NCBI GenBank assembly: GCA_020053375.1
Contig: JAGVNG010000027.1
Coordinates: 1 to 39,703, forward strand
Direction: 5' to 3'
Origin: Nanobdellota archaeon
GTDB taxonomy: Archaea > Nanobdellota > Nanobdellia > Pacearchaeales > GW2011-AR1
DNA length: 39,703 bases
In this document: positions 14,921 through 24,133 of the stretch, piece after piece
Layout: each line of letters begins with the position of its first letter
Numbering within the stretch: position 1 is the stretch's first letter
Translations under genes and position numbers: made by a program
The notes under the pieces: generated by a model
Seen by the model: the letters and a program-made list of their open reading frames with translations, nothing else
What the model was told of the DNA's origin: nothing
The model's database searches: none

Positions 14921-15610
14921 TCAGCCAGATATTATTGTTCCTTTAAACTTTCTGTTGTTTAATAGATTATCTAGCTGAGCCATGTCTTTTCCCAGTATGT
15001 ATGTTGTTATCCTGTTCTTCTTTATTATCTGCGCAGCAGCCTGGTCAAGCACAAAATGCTGTCCTGGCTTGAATTTCATTTTGTTGGCAAGCATGTCAAA
15101 ATCTTTCCAGGACACTGCACGAATAAATCTTGCATCCTTATGCTCCTTAGGATTTTTATTATACAATCCAGCAACATCTGTTAAGTTGATGAATATGGAA
15201 TTAAATTTTTTTGCAATCTCAGCTGAAGTTGAATCAGATGTCTGGTTTGGCTTGTATTCCAACGCTCCGCAGAAGACGATGTCTCTGTTTTGGATATCTT
15301 TCCTGACGGTTTCTATTTGATGGGGAATTCCCATATGCTGATTGCATCTGAAAAAATAACTCATGAATCTCGCGTTTGTCCTTGTTGCGGCTATTCCCGC
15401 AAAACTCTGAAAGTCATTTCCTATCCCTTCTTTTTTTAGGGCATTTATATATTTCCTGGCGATGCTTCCCCCGCCACATACTATTATGAACTTGTATCTT
15501 TCTGAGTTCTTAGTTATTATTTTTTTGAATCTGCTTAAAAAGACCGCATCAACTTCGTCTGGAATTATGAGGCTTCCGCCAAGGCTTATGACAACTATCC
15601 TCTTTTTCAT
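14921..15610 (-). CDS. pyrH: Uridylate kinase, archaeal type
   Basis: UMP kinase phosphorylates UMP to UDP in pyrimidine nucleotide synthesis. The 229 residues match the archaeal subclass of the amino acid kinase fold: ISLGGSLIIPDEV near 8-20, IIVCGGGSIARKYI near 42-55, a TDVAGLYNKNPKEHKDARFI segment near 144-163, and GQHFVLDQAAAQII near 182-195. It is followed 1 bp later by rnp3. The start ATG at 15610 is preceded by an AT-rich TATA-like region. Confidence 0.9.
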   Translation of the reverse strand: MKKRIVVISLGGSLIIPDEVDAVFLSRFKKIITKNSERYKFIIVCGGGSIARKYINALKKEGIGNDFQSFAGIAATRTNARFMSYFFRCNQHMGIPHQIETVRKDIQNRDIVFCGALEYKPNQTSDSTSAEIAKKFNSIFINLTDVAGLYNKNPKEHKDARFIRAVSWKDFDMLANKMKFKPGQHFVLDQAAAQIIKKNRITTYILGKDMAQLDNLLNNRKFKGTIISG

Positions 15611-15702
15611 ATTTTAATAAGCAAAGAATTGTTTTTATTTGTTTCGCATTATTAGCATTAAAATAGCACAAAGTTTTTAAATAGGGATTATTTCTTTTCC
15701 TG

Positions 15703-15966
15703 ATGGCAGATAGAACAAAGGTTGTGATAGCTATTCTTGTTGTGTTAGTGGTCGCTCTTGGAGCATTCATTCTGTATTCTTTTGTAATACAGCCAACAAT
15801 TCAAGGATATGTTGTCCAAAAACAGACTGAAGGAGTGCAGATTGCCGTGACTACAATTTTGGCGCAGATTCAGCAATATGGATATGTTCAGATTCCTCTT
15901 GCAGAAAATCAGACGCTAACATTGATTCCACCGCAGATGTGCTCGCAGATTCAGCAACCTCAGTAG
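15703..15966 (+). CDS. Small membrane-anchored hypothetical protein
   Basis: 87 residues with a short basic N-terminus and one strong hydrophobic segment (about 7-31), then a Gln/Ile/Thr-rich extracytoplasmic part (QLA-type composition, for example ILAQIQQYGYVQIPLAENQT). This resembles a minimal pilin-like or anchored surface peptide, but no processing motif is clear. The gene is divergent from pyrH with a TATA-like TTTTTAAATAGG in between. The pilin-like gene starts 44 bp downstream, so they may be coexpressed. Confidence 0.6.
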   Translation: MADRTKVVIAILVVLVVALGAFILYSFVIQPTIQGYVVQKQTEGVQIAVTTILAQIQQYGYVQIPLAENQTLTLIPPQMCSQIQQPQ

Positions 15967-16010
15967 ATATATGGAATTAGATTTATAAAGTTCTTTTCCT
16001 TATTTTTATT

Positions 16011-17138
16011 ATGAGTAAAAGACTCTCACGTGTTTCAGATGACAGGCGGTCTGCACCGTCTCTGATGAGCCAACGCAAGGGACTCTCAGAGGTTGTGACT
16101 ACGCTTATAATCATTCTTCTTGTTCTTGTAGCAATCGGCATTGTCTGGGCTGTTGTAAGCAATATACTTTCAGAGGGCTCAGATCAGGCAGGTCTCGAGC
16201 AATTTTCAGTTGACATTAATTTTCTTCAGGCTTCTGTCAGTGGAAATGACATAATTCTCACGGTAAAAAGAGCGGCAGGTCTTGGCAATATGACTGGAAT
16301 GAAGTTCATATTAAGCGATGGCTCAAACAGCGAAGAATTTACTCAATCAACTGGATTGACAGAACTTCAGGCAAAAACATTTACAGTGACTCCTACAACT
16401 TTCAGTCCGAGCAATATAAAAACCGCTTCTATTGCACCTCTCTTCATAAGAAGTGGAGAAGAGGTTTTGGGTGATGTTACTGATATTTATACCTTTAGCG
16501 GGAGTTCTTCTGGCAACAATGGAAATGGAAATCCAAATACAGGAGTTTGTGGAGATGGGATAATTCAAACTCCTAATGGAAACAGCATTACTGAACAGTG
16601 CGATGGAACTAATCTAGGAGGAAATAGCTGCACTACAATAATTGGCGGGTTTGTTGGAGGAACATTAAGCTGTAATATGCAATGTCAGTTTGATACTTCA
16701 CAATGTATTGCCAACGTACCAACTTCATGTAATGGAGCATGGAGCCCTCCTGAAGATTCAGGAGTTTTATGTGACGGAACTCCTCTTCCAAATGGCTGTA
16801 CTGCAATCTGTATATGTGAACCAGGATTTAGTGCAACCGGTACTGGAGAATGTGTCATAAACTCTCCAATAAATGAAGGAACAATAAATTCTGTGTGGAA
16901 TAAGATATACTTTGATAGTCAGAATCTTCCAAAGAGTCAAGTTACCATGGCAGGCTATATTGGTTATTATGTTAACTTTAGCAATTCTCCAGAAGTTGCA
17001 TGTTTCCCAATAACATTTGCGGATTATGTAACTGAAACCGATATTAGTTATTTGAGGCTTGAAGATGCTTTGGGTTTCCCAAACATTGCTCAAAATGAAA
17101 ATTATCAGATATGGCAAGCCCAGAACTGCGGATTATAA
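16011..17138 (+). CDS. Archaeal pilin-like secreted protein with Cys-rich repeats
   Basis: 375 residues. A class III signal peptide is visible: a basic leader ending QRKG at 21-24, predicted prepilin peptidase cleavage after Gly24, then LSEVVTTLIIILLVLVAIGI as the pilin helix. Residues 55-165 form a beta-rich head. From about 178 a Cys-rich part (CGDGIIQTPNGNSITEQCDG) matches the DUF4215-type surface repeat, followed by another Cys-rich stretch (about 240-280). This is probably a type IV pilin-like or adhesion protein. A hairpin (17187-17211) follows about 50 bp downstream. Confidence 0.75.
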   Translation: MSKRLSRVSDDRRSAPSLMSQRKGLSEVVTTLIIILLVLVAIGIVWAVVSNILSEGSDQAGLEQFSVDINFLQASVSGNDIILTVKRAAGLGNMTGMKFILSDGSNSEEFTQSTGLTELQAKTFTVTPTTFSPSNIKTASIAPLFIRSGEEVLGDVTDIYTFSGSSSGNNGNGNPNTGVCGDGIIQTPNGNSITEQCDGTNLGGNSCTTIIGGFVGGTLSCNMQCQFDTSQCIANVPTSCNGAWSPPEDSGVLCDGTPLPNGCTAICICEPGFSATGTGECVINSPINEGTINSVWNKIYFDSQNLPKSQVTMAGYIGYYVNFSNSPEVACFPITFADYVTETDISYLRLEDALGFPNIAQNENYQIWQAQNCGL

Positions 17139-17186
17139 TTTTAGTTACCCTACATAAAAACCTTTAAATAGAACTTTAATTTTATA

Positions 17187-17211
17187 CCAATAATCAAATA
17201 AAGATTATTGG
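17187..17211 (+). terminator. Hairpin after the pilin-like gene
   Basis: CCAATAATC (17187-17195) pairs perfectly with GATTATTGG (17203-17211) around AAATAAA. Position after the stop and AT-rich flanks suggest a transcription end. A second small hairpin (ACCTTT-AAT-AAAGGT, 17247-17261) precedes the next gene. Confidence 0.45.
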
Positions 17212-17298
17212 ATTAGTTACTTACATATAATCTTTTTACAAAATAAACCTTTAATAAAGGTTTCCAAAAGAGAGTAGACAAAGCCCAGAAAGAACAAA

Positions 17299-18879
17299 AT
17301 GGCATACAAGAAATATATAAAAAGAGACGGGAAGCTTTATGGACCTTATATATATGAAAGCAAGAGAGTAGATGGAAAGGTTGTTTCAGAATATCACGGC
17401 TCGAAGAGGACAGCGAATCTAAAGAAATTCTTGTGGATTTTTGTCTCGTCTGTTTTTGTTTTGTTCTTGGCTTATTTTCTGTCAACTTTTGATTTCAGCG
17501 GATTGACTGGGCAGGCTGTGCTGGGTACGGACATGAACTATACTGCAAATCAGCCCATTTTAGGAAATGTTGTTCTTTCCTTAAAAGAAGGAGAATTAAT
17601 TCCCTCTTCTTCAAAATTGGTTCTGGAAAACTCCGGGCAGAGTTATGAGTATAACTTGAGGGACTTAGTTTCAAATCTGCCCACCGCAGGCAAGTTTTAC
17701 ATGGAAGGTGTTTTCTTGTCGGGCATGGGCGAGGGATATGGGCTTGCGGGAGAGAAACAAATTTATCCGGAAGTTAGTTTTACATTAACAATATATCAGC
17801 CTAATTCAACAAAAAATATTGCTATTCCTAATTCTTCCAACGAAACAATAAATGAAAGCGCTAATAATTCAAATACTAATTTAACAATTCCTGCAAATGA
17901 AAGCATTAATGCCACGAATACTGCAAAAACATCAAACTCTATAAATGAAACAATTTCCGCAGTTGAAAATAATACTGATAATTCTAATACAACAGAAGTT
18001 GGCAATGAGACTGTTATTGATAATTCAACATCTCCTATAACAGGATTTTTTACCAGAATTTATAACCTCTTCCTGGGCCTGGTTCCAACAGGGAAGGCAA
18101 TATCAGAAAACGGGGAGATAAATGGGCAGGCATCTTTCGAAAAACCCTTCGCATATAATCTTTCTGAAGGAGAGGCGGTTCAATTGAAATCAGGCAGCGT
18201 TTCTGCTTTGGGCAATGCTATTCCAGATACAACTGTTTTGGTTAAAGTTGCAGAAAATCAGGCATTAATTGAAACATCTTACTCTGAAATTGAAAAAGGA
18301 TACGGACAAGAGTTTATAGGAGATGGCGCAGAGACACTCAGCATAAATCTATCTTCTTTGGGACTGGTTCTGAATGACGGAGAATTGATTATAAAGATAG
18401 TTTATGGAAACGAGGAGATAATTTCAAACAGCGTTGTTTTGGCTTCGGGGATTTCTGCGTCCAATTTAACCAATGTGGCAAATTCAACAGCATTAAATGT
18501 TACGATTGAAGAGAATCAGACTCTTGCAAACTTCTCTCAGATTTCACAGGGTTTGCAGATAATAATGGCTGAGACTGTAAGCCTCATATTGACAGAAGAT
18601 GAGAAAACACTGCTTGCGCAGGAATTCGGAGCAGATATGCAGGTTCAAACAACCGCTCCCGAGATATTAAATGGAAGATTAATTGGAAAATATGAAATTG
18701 GAAGCAGATGGATTGGATATTCATATGATTCTAATCTGGCGCAGGCTGATTTGGACTACCAGATGACATCGGACAGGATGAGGTGGCTGAAAGACTTGGC
18801 ATACAGGCTTAAAACTAACAAAGCCACAGAACAGAAGAATACAACTTACTTAGATAATTTTTCGATTAATAGCGGGTGA
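17299..18879 (+). CDS. Membrane-anchored surface protein
   Basis: 526 residues. A charged cytoplasmic N-terminus (YKKYIKRDGKLYGPYIYESK, about 3-22) precedes one membrane anchor (about 45-65). A large extracytoplasmic part follows, with beta-rich domains and an Asn/Thr/Ser-rich linker (about 165-245) with many N-x-S/T sites likely to be glycosylated. N-termini of this type recur on DPANN surface proteins (family impression, not a named domain). The C-terminus reads DSNLAQADLDYQMTSDRMRW and then a helical end. It converges with the following gene, with stop codons adjacent. Confidence 0.7.
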   Translation: MAYKKYIKRDGKLYGPYIYESKRVDGKVVSEYHGSKRTANLKKFLWIFVSSVFVLFLAYFLSTFDFSGLTGQAVLGTDMNYTANQPILGNVVLSLKEGELIPSSSKLVLENSGQSYEYNLRDLVSNLPTAGKFYMEGVFLSGMGEGYGLAGEKQIYPEVSFTLTIYQPNSTKNIAIPNSSNETINESANNSNTNLTIPANESINATNTAKTSNSINETISAVENNTDNSNTTEVGNETVIDNSTSPITGFFTRIYNLFLGLVPTGKAISENGEINGQASFEKPFAYNLSEGEAVQLKSGSVSALGNAIPDTTVLVKVAENQALIETSYSEIEKGYGQEFIGDGAETLSINLSSLGLVLNDGELIIKIVYGNEEIISNSVVLASGISASNLTNVANSTALNVTIEENQTLANFSQISQGLQIIMAETVSLILTEDEKTLLAQEFGADMQVQTTAPEILNGRLIGKYEIGSRWIGYSYDSNLAQADLDYQMTSDRMRWLKDLAYRLKTNKATEQKNTTYLDNFSINSG

Positions 18880-19536
18880 TTATTTGAACACGTTAGCATA
18901 ATTCATCTTGTTTATCGAGAACTTTGAGCCTATCACATCCGAAACTATTGCTGAGAAAATAAGTTTTCCGACCACCACTCTGTAAATTCCCTCTGTTGCA
19001 GGAATCTTTGACATTCTCTCAAAAGTTTTTATAATTTCATCTATCTCTTCCTTATTCAGGATTATGTCAGTGAATTTTTGCAAGGGCACCATAACAGCAA
19101 TTTTTTCTCCGGGTCCGTTGCATTCTATTCTTCTTATAACTGGGTCTTTAATTAAGGGATTTAATTTGCCCAACTCTATTTCAATATTTTGGAAAGTTGG
19201 CTTGAGATACTGAAGTCTTTCAGGAAGCCTTGTTTCTGGAATCTTTAGCACTCGGGGACGCACTCTCACGGGAATTATTTCTTTTTCTTCCAGTTCTTTT
19301 CCAATATCGTCCCGCATTTCCTGTTTTTTTATTTCTTTTATTTCATTTTCCTTTTCTTTTATTATTCCTTTTATTATTTCTTTATTTGAAGAGCCGATTT
19401 TTTTATTGTCTTTTTCTTCTTCTCTTATTATTTGTTTTAGTTCAGCCAATTCGCCATAACCAGAATGCATAAGAAGACTTTTGGTAAATTCGATAAAAAT
19501 TACAGCTCTGCTTTCTTTTGATATATCCTTTAACAT
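18880..19536 (-). CDS. Hypothetical protein, end of the ppsA operon
   Basis: 218 residues. A helical N-terminal part with a long Lys/Glu-rich coiled coil (about 30-85) precedes a compact domain (about 90-218) containing LKIPETRLPERLQYLKPTFQ and PVIRRIECNGPGEKIAVMVP. No known family is recognised. It starts 1 bp after the preceding gene's stop, so it is cotranscribed with the 165-residue coiled-coil protein and probably with ppsA. The pairing suggests a two-protein complex (inference). Confidence 0.65.
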   Translation of the reverse strand: MLKDISKESRAVIFIEFTKSLLMHSGYGELAELKQIIREEEKDNKKIGSSNKEIIKGIIKEKENEIKEIKKQEMRDDIGKELEEKEIIPVRVRPRVLKIPETRLPERLQYLKPTFQNIEIELGKLNPLIKDPVIRRIECNGPGEKIAVMVPLQKFTDIILNKEEIDEIIKTFERMSKIPATEGIYRVVVGKLIFSAIVSDVIGSKFSINKMNYANVFK

Positions 19537-19537
19537 A

Positions 19538-20035
19538 TTATCCCTGTGGCAACTTCCTGAACTTCTTACTATCAGAAGGAACAGGACTCTCGAAATTGCC
19601 CGTGTTTTCTCCGCTTACTATTGATTTTTGATAACCTTCAGTTCCTGTTTCAACAGGCTTTGGGCCAGCCGAGTATTCAGTCGGAGCTTTCTGGTTTGAA
19701 CTTAATTCGTGCATAAGCGTAAGTCCCCGGGCTATAATCTTATTTTGGTCGAGAAGGGTGTCAATTTTTTGCACTACTTTTTCATTCATTCTGTCTCCTG
19801 ATATTAAAAAATTCTTTTCAGCGAGAGCTTTTGCCGATATCTCAAATAATTCAAGAAGTTTTGAGACCTGATTTGCGAGATTGTCAATTTTTCCAGAAAG
19901 ATTGACCATTACTCTTTGAGTAGCCACAAAATTTTCTATCAATGCCTTGTCAATATTAGTCTGGGGCTGAGAAAATGCTTTTTGTCTTGGCTCCCTTTGC
20001 GCCCTTTTTGCATTGTCTTTGGTTTTTTTAATCAT
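19538..20035 (-). CDS. Hypothetical coiled-coil protein
   Basis: 165 residues. A basic disordered start is followed by a long helical coiled coil (about 30-115) with heptad-like spacing (NLSGKIDNLANQVSKLLELF). The C-terminal 50 residues are Pro/Ser/Gly-rich and probably disordered. It lies 46 bp after ppsA and 1 bp before the 218-residue gene, which also has a coiled coil. The two may interact. No family is recognised. Confidence 0.65.
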   Translation of the reverse strand: MIKKTKDNAKRAQREPRQKAFSQPQTNIDKALIENFVATQRVMVNLSGKIDNLANQVSKLLELFEISAKALAEKNFLISGDRMNEKVVQKIDTLLDQNKIIARGLTLMHELSSNQKAPTEYSAGPKPVETGTEGYQKSIVSGENTGNFESPVPSDSKKFRKLPQG

Positions 20036-20081
20036 CTTATATGCAGTCTTTTTTTCTTTATAAATTTAATGAGTTCAATCA

Positions 20082-22724
20082 TTAAAATACACTTGAAATA
20101 TCATCTTTCCCTGACTTGGCGCTGCCAGGACGAGTTTCCTCCAGACCGGGAATACCTTGGTTTTCTTCGTCATCTTCATCCTGCATCCCTCCTCCGCCCT
20201 CGTTATCCTCGTTTTCATCATCTAGTCCTGCATCGCCGGATAAGCCCTTCTTTTTAAGATACTCCTTTTTCTCCTCTTCTATTGCATCTATGTCCTTCTC
20301 TATTCTATCTTCGTCAACTTCTTCTAAATCAGCCATCTTTGGATAGCCTTCTTTTTTCACATTTTTTGCTCCTTTTATTTTTGGGATATATTCTTCTTTG
20401 TTTTCTTTTTCTGGCTGATATTTCCTTGGCTCCTCATCTGTTCCTCTTATCATTTCCTTTTCTATTTCAGCCACATACTCCGAGATTTCTTTTGCGGCGT
20501 CTGCATTCACGCTTATGCTGTCTATTCCATTTTCCACTAGAAATTTTACCATCTCTTTTTTGCTTCCTGCCTGCCCGCATATGCTTGTTTCAACATGGTG
20601 TCTTTTGCATACCCTTATCACATATGCAAGCTGATACAATACTGCTGGATGCATCTCATTATACAAATGCTGAACACTTCGGTTTCCACGGTCCACCGCA
20701 AGAATATACTGGGTTAAATCATTTGTTCCGAAAGATATGAAGTTCATTCCCTCCTGGCAGAATTCTTTTATCATTTGCACAGCAGCAGGCGTCTCCACCA
20801 TTATTCCAACCTTTGCCCTGTTGAAATTTATTTCATCAAGAATTTTTTTCACTTCTTTAAGCTCCTCAACGCTAATTATTTGGGGCATCATTACCCCTAT
20901 TTTCTTGCCATTGTCCGCAACTCTTTTAAGGGCTTTTAATTCTGCCCTTAATATTTCCGGATTCTTTAGTCCGTATCTTATCCCGTGCATTCCGAGCATT
21001 GGATTTGCCTCAATTTCTTTTGGAGCCCCTTCTAAATCTTCAAACTCATCGCTTCTTATGTCAGATGTCCTTACCCATACCTCTTCAAAAAAATCTGCGA
21101 TTCCTTTTATGCCCTTAAATATCGTATCTTCATAATCTTTTATTTTTCCTTTCTCAATAAAATAATAAGGATGCTTTCCAGATTCAGCTATTATTCCTTC
21201 CATTCTCGCAAGACCCACTTTTTTTATTCTTGTTTTTGCAGCTCTTCCGGCAAAACTTGGCAAATCAACCATTACTTTTATTTCTGTTTCTGTTTTTGTG
21301 GTTACAGGCATTATATCCTGCTTAACATCCTCAGAAGTTTTTCCCTTGTATATCTTTCCAGTTGTTCCATCCACTGTTATGATTTCTCCTTCCTTGAGTT
21401 TTGTTGTTGCAGTATGCGTTCCCACCACGGCGGGTATGCCCATTTCCCTCGAGACAATTGCAGCATGAGCTGTAAGCCCTCCATCATCCGTTACAATAGC
21501 CGCTGCCCTCTGCATGCTAACAACCATATCCGGATTTGTCATTGTTGTGACAAGCACATCCCCTGCCTTCATCTTGTCAAGATCCTGCATCTCATGAATT
21601 ATTCTTATTTTTCCAGAAGCTATTCCTGGAGAAGCTCCAAGTCCTGTCAGTATGACTTCTCCTTTTACATTGCTCGCTTCTTCTTCAACCCTTTTTTCAA
21701 TTGTAGTTATTGGCCTCGTTTGCACAATGTATACATTTTCGTTTTCTATTGCAAATTCTATGTCCTGTGGTTTTTTGTAATGTGATTCAAGCATGAGGGC
21801 GGTTTCCGCGAGATTTTTTATTTCTCTTTCATTGAGAACCTGGGCATTTGCCCTTTGTTCTTTCAGCTTTACAATCTCCTGATTTCCCGATGCATCTCTT
21901 GTTATTGCTATCCTTTTGTCAGCTATGATTTTTTCAAGAATCTCGAGATTAGGAGACACAATATATCTATCAGGAGTAATTTGTCCCGATACTATTCCCT
22001 CACCAAGCCCCCATACAGCCTCTATAATAACATCATTTTTTTTATAGCTAGGATCTTTTGAGAATATGACTCCTGATTTGTCGGAATCAATCATCTTTTG
22101 CACAACAACTGCAAGCTTCGCATCCTCATGCTTGAATCCTTTTTTATTTCTGTAATATGTTGCTCTTGATGTGAAGAGGGAGGCAAAGCATTTTTTCATA
22201 TTTTCTATAATCTCTGCGTTTCCCTTTACGTTCATGAATGAGTCCTGCTGTCCCGCAAAACTCGCCTCAGCCAAATCCTCGGTGGTTGCGCTGCTTCTGA
22301 CGGCAACAAAGATGGGCTCGTCTGAGCTTTTTATAAGCTTTGAAACATCTCCTGACGTGAAGTCCGGCTCTTCTGTTCCCAGAGTATCATAAGCCTCTAT
22401 TATTTCATTCTCCATTTCTTTTGGGAACTTGGCTTTCACAATTAAATTTCTTATTTCTTTGGTTATCCTATCCAATTCAGCGGTATCCTCATAATTTATT
22501 TTTCCAAGGAGCTCCCTTATTTTTTTGTCAAGTCCCGCTTTCTTTATGAAATAGCTGTATGCCATTGCCGTCACAACAAATCCCGGAGGCACTGCAACCT
22601 TAAGATTGTAAATTTCCGCAAGATTTGCGCCCTTTCCTCCAGCAACGCTTCCTGAGTTCTTGTCCAATTCAGAGAACCACTTGACAAACTCGATTTTATC
22701 ATTTATCATCTCTTTTTCCTTCAT
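20082..22724 (-). CDS. ppsA: Phosphoenolpyruvate synthase with acidic C-terminal extension
   Basis: PEP synthase interconverts pyruvate + ATP and PEP + AMP + phosphate, linking pyruvate to gluconeogenesis, or running in the glycolytic direction in some archaea. The N-terminal ATP-grasp domain (about 20-345) has SVAGGKGANLAE and VRSSATTEDLAEASFAGQQD. The swivelling domain has the phospho-histidine motif GGLTAHAAIVSREMG (His420). The C-terminal PEP-binding barrel has IMVETPAAVQM near 641, SFGTNDLTQY near 664 and the catalytic SICGQ (Cys716). The enzyme ends near 760; about 120 further acidic, Lys/Glu/Gly-rich residues are an unusual extension. Two small genes follow in the same direction. Confidence 0.92.
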   Translation of the reverse strand: MKEKEMINDKIEFVKWFSELDKNSGSVAGGKGANLAEIYNLKVAVPPGFVVTAMAYSYFIKKAGLDKKIRELLGKINYEDTAELDRITKEIRNLIVKAKFPKEMENEIIEAYDTLGTEEPDFTSGDVSKLIKSSDEPIFVAVRSSATTEDLAEASFAGQQDSFMNVKGNAEIIENMKKCFASLFTSRATYYRNKKGFKHEDAKLAVVVQKMIDSDKSGVIFSKDPSYKKNDVIIEAVWGLGEGIVSGQITPDRYIVSPNLEILEKIIADKRIAITRDASGNQEIVKLKEQRANAQVLNEREIKNLAETALMLESHYKKPQDIEFAIENENVYIVQTRPITTIEKRVEEEASNVKGEVILTGLGASPGIASGKIRIIHEMQDLDKMKAGDVLVTTMTNPDMVVSMQRAAAIVTDDGGLTAHAAIVSREMGIPAVVGTHTATTKLKEGEIITVDGTTGKIYKGKTSEDVKQDIMPVTTKTETEIKVMVDLPSFAGRAAKTRIKKVGLARMEGIIAESGKHPYYFIEKGKIKDYEDTIFKGIKGIADFFEEVWVRTSDIRSDEFEDLEGAPKEIEANPMLGMHGIRYGLKNPEILRAELKALKRVADNGKKIGVMMPQIISVEELKEVKKILDEINFNRAKVGIMVETPAAVQMIKEFCQEGMNFISFGTNDLTQYILAVDRGNRSVQHLYNEMHPAVLYQLAYVIRVCKRHHVETSICGQAGSKKEMVKFLVENGIDSISVNADAAKEISEYVAEIEKEMIRGTDEEPRKYQPEKENKEEYIPKIKGAKNVKKEGYPKMADLEEVDEDRIEKDIDAIEEEKKEYLKKKGLSGDAGLDDENEDNEGGGGMQDEDDEENQGIPGLEETRPGSAKSGKDDISSVF

Positions 22725-22812
22725 GTTATTATGAAAAATCAGAAACTTAATAAAGGTTTTTATTTGGCATAGTCTCCATTAAGTTTATAAATTTAATTTG
22801 CCATTTTGCTAA

Positions 22813-23679
22813 ATGGGATTTATAAGAGGAGGATTATTTGTCATTATTTCATCTCTGTTTTTTATATCTCTTTTGCTGGCAAATTCCCTTTTTGTTGTCA
22901 CGTCTTCTCTTGATTATCAAAACCTTCGGCAAGAATTAATCCCCGTTGTAAAGCAGACATTAAACGAGCAGATTAACATAACATCGCTTATAGAAGATGA
23001 GAAGTATCCTTTAATGCAGAAATTTTGCGCCAATTCCTCGCAAGAATTGGAATATGCGTTCAGCGAAGAAAATTACACCTTTGCAGTTCCATGCTCTGCA
23101 ATCACAAACGGAACACCTGAAAACATCGTGAATTCCGCAGTAGACAATTTATTTCATGAATCTTATTATAAGGAATATAATTGCAATTTCTTTGACTGCA
23201 TGCAACAAGATTCAATTCCATTTTTCCTTGTTTCAGAGCATTCAAGAAATTACTGGAGCGGCAAATTTTATTATTCTATTTTGGCATTGATAGTCTTATT
23301 GGGACTTATGTTTCTTTTCATAGAGAAAAAGACAAATCTGCCTCTTGTGGCTGGCTCGCTTATAATCTTATCATCTCTTTTATTTGCCAAGCTTGAATCA
23401 TTGGCAATATGGCTAATCAATATTATATCAACTTCTCCAATAAATTTGGATAAATACCTACGGTTTTTCACCCTGATATTTGCCCAGTCATATAGGGTAT
23501 TTTTGATAATGCTTATAATAGGAATAGCAGTTCTTGCCTTCGGAATAATTCTCAAGTTTTTTGCAATAGGCTTCAAGATAAACGAGTTCTTTTCTAAATT
23601 TGATTCAAAAAAAGAGACCGACATAGAAGCTAAAAAGAAGAGCAAAGATGGAAGCGTTAGAAAAAATAATAATAAATGA
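22813..23679 (+). CDS. Multi-pass membrane protein with extracytoplasmic domain
   Basis: 288 residues. An N-terminal membrane segment (about 8-28) is followed by an external domain (about 30-150) with four cysteines that could form disulfides, three more membrane segments (about 153-172, 178-205, 232-258), and a Lys-rich cytoplasmic tail. I do not recognise the family. It is divergent from ppsA. The next gene overlaps its end by 32 bp in another frame. Confidence 0.65.
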   Translation: MGFIRGGLFVIISSLFFISLLLANSLFVVTSSLDYQNLRQELIPVVKQTLNEQINITSLIEDEKYPLMQKFCANSSQELEYAFSEENYTFAVPCSAITNGTPENIVNSAVDNLFHESYYKEYNCNFFDCMQQDSIPFFLVSEHSRNYWSGKFYYSILALIVLLGLMFLFIEKKTNLPLVAGSLIILSSLLFAKLESLAIWLINIISTSPINLDKYLRFFTLIFAQSYRVFLIMLIIGIAVLAFGIILKFFAIGFKINEFFSKFDSKKETDIEAKKKSKDGSVRKNNNK

Positions 23680-23890
23680 AACAACGGCTGATTTAAGAAG
23701 GAAACCAGATGAAGCGCAATTCTGGCCGATATTAGGCTTATATTTTGCAAAAAAACATGAGATGGAAGGCATTCCAACAATATTAGACAGCTCAACCGTC
23801 AAACAGGGGTATTTTTTTGCAGCATGGACAGAACATGTCTCTTTTATGATTTTTGGCTTATCTTATCTGGCATATCTTCTAGAATTGTGA
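23648..23890 (+). CDS. Small hypothetical protein overlapping the upstream gene
   Basis: 80 residues starting MEALEKIIINETTADLRRKP. The C-terminal half has an amphipathic or weakly hydrophobic helix (WTEHVSFMIFGLSYLAYLLEL). It overlaps the membrane-protein gene by 32 bp, which suggests translational coupling, but also leaves some doubt about the start. No family is recognised. Confidence 0.5.
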   Translation: MEALEKIIINETTADLRRKPDEAQFWPILGLYFAKKHEMEGIPTILDSSTVKQGYFFAAWTEHVSFMIFGLSYLAYLLEL

Positions 23891-23914
23891 GATTCGGAAA
23901 TTTAGATGACTTAT

Positions 23915-24130
23915 TTATTTTTGGGCAGTATTCTTTTTTTGTCTTTCAAAGGCAGAATATATCACATCAAATGGTGTTGGCAAAAGTGCAAAGATAGTGT
24001 CATGTTTTTTAACACGAGGATTGTTATAATATAGCCCGTCTATTGCCTGAACCAGGCATATAGACGCCTTTACTGCAGATGTGCAAGATACACCTATCAA
24101 ATAACTTCCCAAAACAGTTTCTAAATTCAT
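23915..24130 (-). CDS. Small hypothetical protein coupled to the cyclase-like gene
   Basis: 71 residues starting MNLETVLGSYLIGVSCTSAV. It has two cysteines in the N-terminal half and a basic C-terminus (FERQKKNTAQK). A moderately hydrophobic N-terminus could be membrane-associated. It starts 3 bp after the stop of the 665-residue gene, so it is probably translated with it. No family is recognised. Confidence 0.5.
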   Translation of the reverse strand: MNLETVLGSYLIGVSCTSAVKASICLVQAIDGLYYNNPRVKKHDTIFALLPTPFDVIYSAFERQKKNTAQK

Positions 24131-24133
24131 TTT

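Noticed and set aside
19230-22392. Several + strand frames opposite ppsA and the coiled-coil genes
   Set aside because: They are Ser/Phe/Leu-rich shadows of Lys/Glu-rich genes on the other strand.
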